From: Bifidobacteriaceae bacterium
GTDB taxonomy: Bacteria > Actinomycetota > Actinomycetes > Actinomycetales > WQXJ01
Direction of reading: 5' to 3'
DNA: 10,052 nucleotides
Assembly: GCA_031268115.1 (NCBI GenBank)
Contig: JAIRXV010000192.1
Coordinates: 1 to 10,052 of the forward strand
Each line of letters begins with the position of its first letter. The first letter of the stretch is position 1. Shown here one piece after another: positions 1-5,244 of the stretch. The notes beneath the pieces are model-generated. The model made no database searches. It was given only the letters and a program-made list of their open reading frames with translations, and was not told where the DNA came from. A program made the translations under genes and the position numbers.

Positions 1-42
1 TGGGGTTGGATGTGACGCGGTTGGGGTTGGATGTGACGCGGT
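1..42. repeat. 21-bp tandem repeat, two copies, open at the window edge
   Basis: A 21-base unit beginning TGGGGTTGGATG and ending GACGCGGT occurs twice back to back (1-21 and 22-42) without a mismatch. After 42 the sequence diverges. The first copy starts at base 1, so the array may continue to the left. It lies downstream of the tetR stop codon. No gene can be supported in 1-118. Confidence 0.85.
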
Positions 43-70
43 TCGGGCCGCGAAGCGGGTGCGTCAGTCC

Positions 71-98
71 CGGTGGCTACCGCCCGGTGGCTACCGCC
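71..98. repeat. 14-bp tandem repeat, two copies
   Basis: The unit CGGTGGCTACCGCC occurs twice in a row (71-84, 85-98). Each unit holds a small inverted repeat, CGGT-ggct-ACCG, so on the minus strand two weak hairpins could form about 20 bases past the tetR stop codon. No T-run follows on the minus strand, so an intrinsic terminator is not supported. Confidence 0.8.
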
Positions 99-118
99 GC
101 GTGCGTCGGACCGGGGGC

Positions 119-742
119 CTACCGGCGAGCGTCGGTCTGCGGGGGTTCGGGGCCGGTCAGCAGCCGCGTCAGGCCGGGAGAGACCCAGGCGACCAGCCTG
201 TCCAGGGGGAGGGAGGCGATGGGCTCAATGCCGAGGATAACCCGGCCGAGCATCACCCCCATCAGGTGCGTGCCGGCCAGTGTGACGCGTAGATGGGCGT
301 TGTCGCCGCCGAGGCTCTGGCCGATGGCGCCGAGGATGCCCAGGCTGGCAAATTGGGACAGGGCGCGCAGCGTCTGGGGCTCGCCTGGCGCCGTGGCGAT
401 GAGGACTCTCAGCCGCTCGTGTCCTTTGGGTGTGTCCCAGACGGCGAAGAAGGCGCGAGCCAGTCCCTCGCCTAGGCGGTCGCGGGGATAGGACTCGAAC
501 TCGGCCAGGAGATCGTCGCGGGCCACCGGCAAGTCTGAGGCAGCAGCGAATAGGCCCGCTTTGTCCCGGAAGTAGTGGCGGATGAGTGCCGGATCGACAT
601 CGGCCGCGCGGGCGATGGAGCGGACGGACGCGCCCGAGTAGCCAAACTCGGCGAAGCGGTCCCGGGCGGCCGCAACGATGGCGCTCTTGGCGTCTTGCCC
701 CGCCGGCCGCCGACCCCTGCGCCTCTGGGTGTTGGGCTCCAC
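119..742 (-). CDS. TetR/AcrR-family transcriptional regulator
   Basis: A 207-residue DNA-binding repressor of normal TetR size. Residues 18-65 form the N-terminal helix-turn-helix domain: an AIVAAARDRFAEFGY first helix, then SVRSIARAADVDPALIRHYF with the typical recognition helix and HYF element, followed by RDKAGLF. The C-terminal half ends in a GVMLGRVILGIEPIASLP segment, which resembles the actinobacterial TetR_C_16-type ligand domain (from memory of the family). The ligand and targets are unknown. The start is GTG at 742. No proper Shine-Dalgarno sequence precedes it, only a run of G. A TACCTT hexamer six bases upstream would suit a leaderless transcript. A palindrome at 771-789 could be its own operator. 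The tauE gene lies upstream on the same strand, but a 190-bp gap with a terminator-like hairpin suggests separate transcription. Confidence 0.9.
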   Translation of the reverse strand: MEPNTQRRRGRRPAGQDAKSAIVAAARDRFAEFGYSGASVRSIARAADVDPALIRHYFRDKAGLFAAASDLPVARDDLLAEFESYPRDRLGEGLARAFFAVWDTPKGHERLRVLIATAPGEPQTLRALSQFASLGILGAIGQSLGGDNAHLRVTLAGTHLMGVMLGRVILGIEPIASLPLDRLVAWVSPGLTRLLTGPEPPQTDARR

Positions 743-748
743 CCCCCC

Positions 749-754
749 AAGGTA
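749..754 (-). promoter_or_regulatory. Candidate -10 element of a leaderless tetR promoter
   Basis: On the minus strand TACCTT (fits the actinobacterial TANNNT pattern) is followed by six G residues and then the GTG start at 742. Transcription would begin at or next to the start codon, the usual geometry of leaderless actinobacterial genes. No good -35 hexamer is seen at 16-18 bases upstream. Inferred from spacing only. Confidence 0.35.
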
Positions 755-770
755 GCGCGGCGCGGAGCGC

Positions 771-789
771 GGCCTTCGGGGCGAAGGTC
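771..789. promoter_or_regulatory. 19-bp palindrome, candidate TetR operator
   Basis: CCTTCG (773-778) and CGAAGG (782-787) form a perfect 6-bp inverted repeat around GGG. The symmetry extends to 771/789 with one mismatched pair (772/788). It sits 29-47 bases upstream of the tetR GTG, where TetR proteins commonly bind to repress themselves. An RNA hairpin of the same arms is an alternative reading. Confidence 0.4.
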
Positions 790-810
790 AACTCCGGCCG
801 CAAAAGAAGG

Positions 811-865
811 ACCCGATCAAGATCATGTCTGCTTCGCCCCCAAAGCGACACGACCTCGATCGGGT
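811..865 (-). terminator. Long imperfect hairpin, possible terminator of the tauE transcript
   Basis: The outer arms ACCCGATC (811-818) and GATCGGGT (858-865) are perfect 8-bp complements. Further pairs are 820-821/855-856, 823-824/852-853, 826-829/847-850 and 831-834/843-846, around an 8-base loop (835-842). That gives about 20 paired positions, broken by single mismatches and one bulge. On the minus strand the hairpin is followed by CCTTCTTTT, a broken U-tract. It lies 68 bases past the tauE stop and before the tetR promoter region. Termination is an inference; an operator or a structured RNA is also possible. Confidence 0.45.
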
Positions 866-893
866 ATTCATAGTTTGGACGATTGAGGTCCTG

Positions 894-920
894 GGTTTCT
901 TCCCGCCGCGCCGAGAAACC
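894..920 (-). other. Short inverted repeat just past the tauE stop
   Basis: GGTTTCT (894-900) pairs perfectly with AGAAACC (914-920) across a 13-base loop. It begins 13 bases past the tauE stop codon on the minus strand. No T-run follows on the minus strand, so it is not a typical intrinsic terminator, but it could stabilise the 3' end of the tauE mRNA together with the hairpin at 811-865. Confidence 0.3.
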
Positions 921-921
921 T

Positions 922-937
922 TGTGATCGATGTCACA
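922..937. promoter_or_regulatory. Perfect TGTGA-N6-TCACA palindrome (Crp/GlxR-like site)
   Basis: TGTGATCGATGTCACA has both perfect half-sites of the Crp-family consensus (Crp in enterobacteria, GlxR/Crp in actinobacteria). It overlaps the tauE stop codon (933-935) and lies about 180 bases upstream of the tetR start, an unusual place for a promoter-acting site. The match is exact; whether any protein binds it is unknown. Confidence 0.4.
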
Positions 938-1757
938 TCGGTGGGGCGGTCCGGCGCTCACGGTGCGTCTTGAGAAGCAATTGGACGGCGCTGACCAGGA
1001 GGAGCGCTGCGAAAAGGAGGTTGCCTTGGCGTGGGGTGAGAAGGAACGCGCACGAGGATCCCGCTAAGGAAGCGGCAGTTGCGCTGAGGCCAACCACCGT
1101 TCCTCGCTTGATGTCGGCCAGCCCCGCCCTGACGTTGGCGACGGTGCCGGTCAGCGCGGTGGGGAGCATGATGAGAAGTGACGTGCCCCTAGCCACGAGG
1201 TCGCTTGCCCCGAATAGCGCCATGAGGGCGGGCACCGCAACGATCCCGCCTCCCACCCCAAACAGCGCGGACGTGACCCCCATCGCCAATCCGAGGGCAA
1301 CCAACCCCAGGGCGACGGTCATGGTCATCGAGGCCTCGGCGCCGCGAACTGGCACGTAGATCGCCATCCAGACGGCCACGGCTCCCAAAAGGGCGATGAA
1401 CGCCCAACGCAGCACAGCGAGGCGAAGACGGCGCAGTATGGTCGCGCCGATCCACGATCCCACCACGGAACCCGCTGCGACGATGGCGGCCATCGGGATG
1501 GACAGTTGGCCGCGCCAACCGTAGGTGGCGGCGCCGGCCGCAGCGGTTGGGATGATAGCGAGAAGCGACGTGGCGGCGCTCTTGCGTTGATCGAGGCCGC
1601 CCACTATGACCAGGAGCGGAACCATCAGGATGCCGCCTCCCACACCGAACATGCCAGAAAGGAAGCCGCCCGCTACGCCGATGGCGCCAAATCGCCAGAG
1701 GGGTGCTGCGCCATCGGCGGCTGGGAGGCCGTTGTCTGGCTGCGTGGGGTTGAGCAT
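933..1757 (-). CDS. Sulfite exporter TauE/SafE-family membrane protein
   Basis: A 274-residue integral membrane protein of the TauE/SafE (DUF81) family, whose members export sulfite, sulfoacetate or related organic anions across the cytoplasmic membrane. The family's internal duplication is clear: GGFLSGMFGVGGGILMVP (residues 30-47) and GVTSALFGVGGGIVAVP (160-176), each followed by a conserved polar/helix stretch (ATSLLAIIPTAAAG at 62-75, GTSLLIMLPTALTG at 191-204). About eight hydrophobic segments are visible, and the tail KTHRERR is basic. The start at 1757 is chosen because AAGGAG precedes it by four bases; an in-frame start at 1790 would add 11 residues but lacks this site. The substrate is not determinable and no sulfonate-catabolism genes are nearby. 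The leader carries its own promoter and repeats, so it is probably monocistronic. Confidence 0.9.
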   Translation of the reverse strand: MLNPTQPDNGLPAADGAAPLWRFGAIGVAGGFLSGMFGVGGGILMVPLLVIVGGLDQRKSAATSLLAIIPTAAAGAATYGWRGQLSIPMAAIVAAGSVVGSWIGATILRRLRLAVLRWAFIALLGAVAVWMAIYVPVRGAEASMTMTVALGLVALGLAMGVTSALFGVGGGIVAVPALMALFGASDLVARGTSLLIMLPTALTGTVANVRAGLADIKRGTVVGLSATAASLAGSSCAFLLTPRQGNLLFAALLLVSAVQLLLKTHRERRTAPPM

Positions 1758-1767
1758 GGAACTCCTT

Positions 1768-1815
1768 AGCTGGCGAAGGCCGGCCGACAACCGCGCCAGC
1801 TGGTGAGGGCCGGCC
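1768..1815 (-). repeat. Two 18-bp direct repeats in the tauE leader
   Basis: The segments 1768-1785 and 1798-1815 match at 16 of 18 positions, exactly 30 bases apart (differences at 1774/1804 and 1777/1807). Each ends in the self-complementary octamer GGCCGGCC (1778-1785 and 1808-1815), so in RNA the two octamers could also pair with each other just upstream of the tauE ribosome binding site (1762-1767). The distal copy falls at the predicted transcription start. Either protein-binding sites or an RNA structure would fit. Confidence 0.6.
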
Positions 1816-1820
1816 CGGTG

Positions 1821-1849
1821 ATTGTAACGAGTCCAAGCAAGCCTCGACT
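1821..1849 (-). promoter_or_regulatory. Candidate tauE promoter
   Basis: On the minus strand TACAAT (1826-1821) matches the -10 consensus at five of six positions. The hexamer 17 bases upstream (1849-1844, AGTCGA) is a poor -35. This would give a leader of roughly 57 bases before the ATG at 1757. A weak -35 next to phased repeats (1848-1873) suggests an activator-dependent promoter. Confidence 0.45.
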
Positions 1850-1873
1850 AATTAAACTCTAACACTTAACTAA
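1848..1873 (-). promoter_or_regulatory. Three TTAG motifs at 11-bp spacing upstream of tauE
   Basis: Read on the minus strand, TTAG occurs with its C/G end at 1870, 1859 and 1848, exactly 11 bases (one helical turn) apart. The first and third are part of a 7-base match (AATTAGT) 22 bases apart. The stretch is AT-rich in a GC-rich region, and its proximal repeat overlaps the -35 position of the candidate tauE promoter. This is the layout used by winged-helix response regulators of the OmpR/PhoP type, but the motif is not one I recognise. Confidence 0.45.
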
Positions 1874-1967
1874 TTGCGATATGGTGGCTTCGGATAATGG
1901 GAGTTGCGCCCGCCTATGGCCCTAGGCCGCGAAACGGAGCCCGAAAGCGACACGCCTGGGCGCCGGG

Positions 1968-3158
1968 TCACGTCCAGGTTGTCGGGTCTGGCACAGTGCG
2001 ATGGTGGGTGGGCCCGAGCATTTGGGCCCGGGCGTGGTCGAGGGCCACCAGTGCCGCCCCCTCCGCGGGTGCGATCAGGCCTTTGGTCGAGACAACGAGC
2101 CGGGCAAGGGAACTGAGGGCGCGGAAATTGCCGAGCACCGGTCGCGTGAAAGCGGCGAACTGTGCCAGCTCACCGCCCAACACGACCACCGATGGGTCCA
2201 GGAGGCACATGACGGCGTGGATGACCCGGGAAACGCCTTGGGCCTGGACGGCCAGTACCTCAGCCAACGCCGGCTCTTCGGCGCGGGCCATGACGTTCGC
2301 CACGCAGAGTTCTTCCTCGCCGTGGGTCCAGGCAGGCCGAGCGCGTTCGAGCAGACCGCGGGATCCCACCGCGCGTTCCAGCTCTCCCGGGGTCGGCACA
2401 GCGCCGCCCGGACCGATCCAATGGTCGGGGAAACTGCCGATCTCTCCCGCAGTGCCGAACGCACCGCGCACAAGCTGGCCTTCAACGAAGAGACCAGCGC
2501 CTACTCCCAGGCCGAATTGCAGGTAGACCGCGTAATTGTGACCGACCATTTGGCCGTTGGCGTGTTCTGCCATGGCCGCGGCGTTGACATCGTTCTCGAT
2601 CAGGAGGCTAGTTGAGGGCGGCAGGCCGGCGTGCTGCGCGAACCCCGAACACAGGGCCAGGGCATTGGGTGCGTTGACCCCGGGAGTGTCGAACGAGCGC
2701 GGGACGTAGGTGTTGACGGCCAGTGCGACAGCGCGGACCTCGCCGCGGGAGCGAAGGTCGCTGCGAAGGCGGGACGCGAGGTCGGCGGCGAACCGGGCGG
2801 TCTGAGCCGGTGGGGTGTCGCGTTCGAAGGCGATCTCGGCGGTGGACAGCTCGGTTCCGTCGAGCGCCACCGCGCGGGCTCGCACGTCCGTAGCGTCGAC
2901 GCCTAGACCGAGCACCCAGCCGGCCCGGCCGGCCAACCGGTAGGCCAAAGTCGCGCGGCCTCGGGGGCCTTGGAGTTTTCCAGACTGAGTGACGAGATCC
3001 CGGTCGATCAGCTCTTGGAGGGCGAGGGTGGCGGTGGGAAAGCTCATCCCCGAACGTTCGACAATCTGCCGGCGAGTGGCCGTGCCCAGGTCCATTAAGA
3101 CCGCTAGCGCCTGCGCTGCCACGGTCGGCAGAGGCGCTGCCTGTGGACTCTGGTTCAC
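1968..3158 (-). CDS. ROK-family transcriptional regulator
   Basis: A 396-residue regulator with an N-terminal winged helix-turn-helix (about residues 14-76; RRQIVERSGMSFPTATLALQEL is the HTH, then a GPRGRAT wing) and a ROK sugar-binding domain (about 80-380). ROK landmarks are ENDVNAAAMAE (188-198), FGLGVGAGLFVEG (215-227), GTAGEIGSFP (235-244) and DPSVVVLGGEL (321-331). Two usual elements are missing. The phosphate-binding DxGxT is replaced by GVDATDVRA near residue 87. The cysteine-rich CxCGxxGC zinc motif after GEIG is absent, with PGELERAVGSRGLL in its place. It is therefore a sensor, not a kinase. The start is GTG at 3158, preceded by GAGGGGAG. It is divergent from the sugar operon and probably controls it, acting at the shared 101-bp region. 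It could bind a free sugar or a sugar phosphate. Confidence 0.9.
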   Translation of the reverse strand: MNQSPQAAPLPTVAAQALAVLMDLGTATRRQIVERSGMSFPTATLALQELIDRDLVTQSGKLQGPRGRATLAYRLAGRAGWVLGLGVDATDVRARAVALDGTELSTAEIAFERDTPPAQTARFAADLASRLRSDLRSRGEVRAVALAVNTYVPRSFDTPGVNAPNALALCSGFAQHAGLPPSTSLLIENDVNAAAMAEHANGQMVGHNYAVYLQFGLGVGAGLFVEGQLVRGAFGTAGEIGSFPDHWIGPGGAVPTPGELERAVGSRGLLERARPAWTHGEEELCVANVMARAEEPALAEVLAVQAQGVSRVIHAVMCLLDPSVVVLGGELAQFAAFTRPVLGNFRALSSLARLVVSTKGLIAPAEGAALVALDHARAQMLGPTHHRTVPDPTTWT

Positions 3159-3181
3159 TGCTCTCCCCTCGTTGCGGGTAC

Positions 3182-3210
3182 ATCATAGCCATCGACAGTC
3201 ATTATTAAAG
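3182..3210 (-). promoter_or_regulatory. Candidate promoter of the ROK regulator gene
   Basis: On the minus strand TATGAT (3187-3182) matches the -10 consensus at five of six positions. The hexamer 17 bases upstream, CTTTAA (3210-3205), is a weak -35 and lies inside the imperfect palindrome 3205-3223. The predicted leader is short (about 17 bases) and contains the GAGGGGAG ribosome binding site. Confidence 0.4.
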
Positions 3211-3220
3211 CTGGTAACCT
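3192..3220 (+). promoter_or_regulatory. Candidate promoter of the sugar operon
   Basis: TCGACA (3192-3197) matches the -35 consensus at five of six positions. After a 17-base spacer comes TAACCT (3215-3220), which fits the actinobacterial TANNNT -10. Transcription would begin near 3227, about 33 bases before the GTG at 3260. It overlaps the divergent ROK promoter. Confidence 0.45.
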
Positions 3221-3223
3221 TAA
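3205..3223. promoter_or_regulatory. Operator-like imperfect palindrome between the divergent promoters
   Basis: TTAA (3205-3208) and TTAA (3220-3223) flank a partly symmetric core centred on 3214; six of nine base pairs are symmetric. It covers the -10 of the sugar operon and the weak -35 of the ROK gene, so one bound repressor could block both. A second small palindrome, CCTTAAGG (3218-3225), overlaps it. ROK binding is inferred from position, not from a known motif. Confidence 0.35.
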
Positions 3224-3259
3224 GGCCGGATCAGAGAGGACCCAACGAGGAGGTAGTCC

Positions 3260-4294
3260 GTGGTAGAGGCCATCGAGTACGGGAGCCGCGCATGGCGGCC
3301 CGTGCGTGCCGCCGTGGCTGACGAAATCGCCTCGCTGCACGCGATGGTGGAGCGCGTAGCGGGCCAGCTCGACGTGCCGATTGCGGTGAAACGCGGTCAG
3401 ACCATCGCCTTGGCCGGTATCGGCGCGAGCTTCGCCGCCATCGCCTCCCCGCTGCTTAGCTTCGACGATGCCGGCTACGCGGCCGTTCGCATCAGCGCGG
3501 CCGACCTGGCGCACCGCCCGAGCCCCCCGGACCGGTTGACCGTGGCGGTGTCGCAAAGTGGGCGCAGCTCGGAGCTGATCGACGCGATGCGCCGCCACCA
3601 AGGCGGGGCAACCATAGCCCTGACCAACTACACGCCCTCGCCGCTTGAACACCTCGCGGACCGGACCGTCAACCTCGGCAACGTGTCGGATTCGTCGGTG
3701 GCGACAGTGACGCTGACTGGCTCGGTTCTTGCGCTTACGATGCTGGCCGACCGGCTCGCCGGAACCGTGGAGACCAACGGTTGGCACGCCATCGTCCATG
3801 AGGCCGCGCAAAAGGTGGACGCCGTGCGTCCCACGTTGACCGAAGTGGCCGGGCGGCTCGCGGCGTGTTCTTGCGTCGATGTGGTGGGGCCGGTCCCTCT
3901 GGCGTCGGCGGTGGAGGGAATCGGGCTGATGTTGCGCGAAGGTCCCCGCCGGCCGTCGGCCGCCTTCGAGACCCGCCAATACCTTCACGGCGCCATGGAC
4001 TCGGCCTCAGCGGCGACGGGCCATCTGATCCTGGGCGGCGCGCGCGAGGCCCAACTGGCGCAGCAGCTTCGCGAACGAAGCGACAACGTGGCGTTTGTCG
4101 ATGTGCGGGGCGCGGGGCCGGGCGCGGACGTGGGGTTGGGCTGGGCCCTAGGGCCCCCGCAAGTGGCGGCACTGCCGTTGCTGCTGCTCGGGCAGCACTT
4201 TGTCATGGACGTGGCCGCCGCCATAGGCGTTGACATGGATGAGCCGGCCTTCCGTCGGATCGACACCAAGACCACATCGTTGGAGACTCGATGA
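3260..4294 (+). CDS. SIS-domain sugar-phosphate isomerase/deaminase-like protein (GlmS isomerase-domain type)
   Basis: A 344-residue cytoplasmic protein with two SIS domains, the size and layout of the isomerase half of GlmS and of AgaS/FrlB-type enzymes, with no glutaminase domain. SIS1 shows GIGASF (53-58), the phosphate-binding SQSGRSSELIDAM (98-110) and ALTNYTPSPLEHLADRTV (120-137). SIS2 shows AVEGIGLMLREGPR (217-230), a GlmS-like ETRQYLHGAMD with His243 at the GlmS His504 position, and the C-terminal GVDMDEP...DTKTT. Such enzymes isomerise or deaminate aminosugar phosphates, or split sugar-amine conjugates; which one applies here is not visible. The start is GTG at 3260 with GAGGAGG about six bases upstream. 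It is the first operon gene and overlaps the kinase gene by four bases (ATGA). The stop is at the extreme end of a normal-length domain, so the gene is intact. Confidence 0.88.
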   Translation: MVEAIEYGSRAWRPVRAAVADEIASLHAMVERVAGQLDVPIAVKRGQTIALAGIGASFAAIASPLLSFDDAGYAAVRISAADLAHRPSPPDRLTVAVSQSGRSSELIDAMRRHQGGATIALTNYTPSPLEHLADRTVNLGNVSDSSVATVTLTGSVLALTMLADRLAGTVETNGWHAIVHEAAQKVDAVRPTLTEVAGRLAACSCVDVVGPVPLASAVEGIGLMLREGPRRPSAAFETRQYLHGAMDSASAATGHLILGGAREAQLAQQLRERSDNVAFVDVRGAGPGADVGLGWALGPPQVAALPLLLLGQHFVMDVAAAIGVDMDEPAFRRIDTKTTSLETR

Positions 4295-5244
4295 ACACCG
4301 GGTGGCGGATGGACCCTGGGGTTCGCCTGCTGGCGCTGGACGTCGGTGCCACGAAGATCCACGCCTTGGCCGAGGGCGGCAACGGCGGCCAGCACCTATT
4401 CGACCGGGTCTATCCGAACGCCGGGTGGAGCCAGATGACCGGCCTAAAGCGGGCCGAACGGCTGCGCGGCCTAGTGGAGTCGGTGAGCCAGAAGATTGGG
4501 CCACTGACCGCCATCGTCGCTGGTGTCCACGGCATCGATGCCGATCCTCTGGCCCGCATCTTCGCGGAGGTCCTGAAGGAATCGGCGCCGGTTTTGCACG
4601 TGACCAACGATTCCGGCCTGGTGGTGCCCGCCGCGGGCCTGGACACCGGGATCGGTGTGATAGCGGGGACCGGATCTTCGGTGACGCTGCACCGATGCGA
4701 TGGACGGGTCCGGCTGTTGGGTGGTTGGGGTTGGGTGCTCGGGGACGATGGCGGCGCCAGCGGCCTGGTCAAAGCGCTCGCCCGGCATTGTTTGAAGATC
4801 CAAGACGCTGGGGGCGCGGACGAAGCGACCGACCTGTTGGTTTGCCGCTTCGGACTCGAAGATGCGCGCGAGTTTGGCCGCTACATGCTGGCAACCGATG
4901 CGCGCGATTGGTCTAACGCCGCCAGCGCGGTCTTCGACGCCGCACGCGCCGGGTCTGCCGCGGCCGCGGCAGCGATCGAGGACAACATCGCTGGGCTGGT
5001 GAAGACGGTCGCCATGGCGGCGATGGGCGATCCTCCCGTCAGCGACATCGTGTGCGCGGGCGGGGTGTTCGCGAATCAGGCCGGTTACTTCCGCGACTTC
5101 GGCGCCCGAGTCCGCGACCGCCTCGGGGAGCGCTATCGCGTCCAACTGCTCAGGGCGGCGCCCGTCCAGGGCGGGCTCGCCATCGCGCGACGTCTGGTGG
5201 CGGACCTTTCGGTACCGATCAAGGAACAAGGAGGACGGACATGA
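4291..5244 (+). CDS. BadF/BadG-family sugar kinase (N-acetylglucosamine kinase-like)
   Basis: A 317-residue ASKHA-fold kinase of the BadF/BadG/BcrA/BcrD family, which includes NAGK-like and MurNAc kinases. Visible motifs: phosphate-1 LDVGATKIHAL (16-26), ND with likely catalytic Asp107, phosphate-2 GTGSSVTL (126-133), the family signature GGWGWVLGDDGGA (144-156), and an adenosine-site CAGGVFAN (255-262). It probably phosphorylates an imported aminosugar or related sugar with ATP to supply the SIS enzyme. The 2-hydroxyacyl-CoA dehydratase activator role known in this family is unlikely, since the iron-sulfur cysteines are not seen and the context is sugar metabolism. The ATG at 4291 overlaps the SIS stop (ATGA) with GGAG upstream; Met7 is an alternative start. 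The 3' end again overlaps the next gene by four bases. Confidence 0.88.
   Translation: MNTGWRMDPGVRLLALDVGATKIHALAEGGNGGQHLFDRVYPNAGWSQMTGLKRAERLRGLVESVSQKIGPLTAIVAGVHGIDADPLARIFAEVLKESAPVLHVTNDSGLVVPAAGLDTGIGVIAGTGSSVTLHRCDGRVRLLGGWGWVLGDDGGASGLVKALARHCLKIQDAGGADEATDLLVCRFGLEDAREFGRYMLATDARDWSNAASAVFDAARAGSAAAAAAIEDNIAGLVKTVAMAAMGDPPVSDIVCAGGVFANQAGYFRDFGARVRDRLGERYRVQLLRAAPVQGGLAIARRLVADLSVPIKEQGGRT

Noticed and set aside
6..491. Plus-strand open frame opposite tetR starting in the tandem repeat
   Set aside because: No recognisable domain, no ribosome binding site, and most of it is antisense to the well-supported TetR gene.
225..851. Minus-strand frame overlapping tetR and its upstream region
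   Set aside because: Arg/Pro/Gly-rich sequence with no domain, in a different frame from the clear TetR protein, and it would read through the palindrome and hairpin region.
1881..1967. Possible terminator between the ROK gene and tauE
   Set aside because: Only 4-6 bp complementary stretches (for example GCGCCC and GGGCGC about 50 bases apart) and no T-run on the minus strand; not enough to call.
3155..3988. Long open frame on the minus strand opposite the SIS gene
   Set aside because: Composition is rich in Arg, Gly and His with no recognisable domain, as expected of a shadow frame in high-GC DNA; the plus-strand SIS protein has clear motifs.
4955..4972. Perfect 18-bp palindrome of GC bases inside the kinase gene
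   Set aside because: It lies in a run of alanine codons (GCG/GCC), where GC palindromes arise easily, and has no loop or regulatory position. A similar alanine-codon palindrome occurs in the isomerase gene near 5670-5690.
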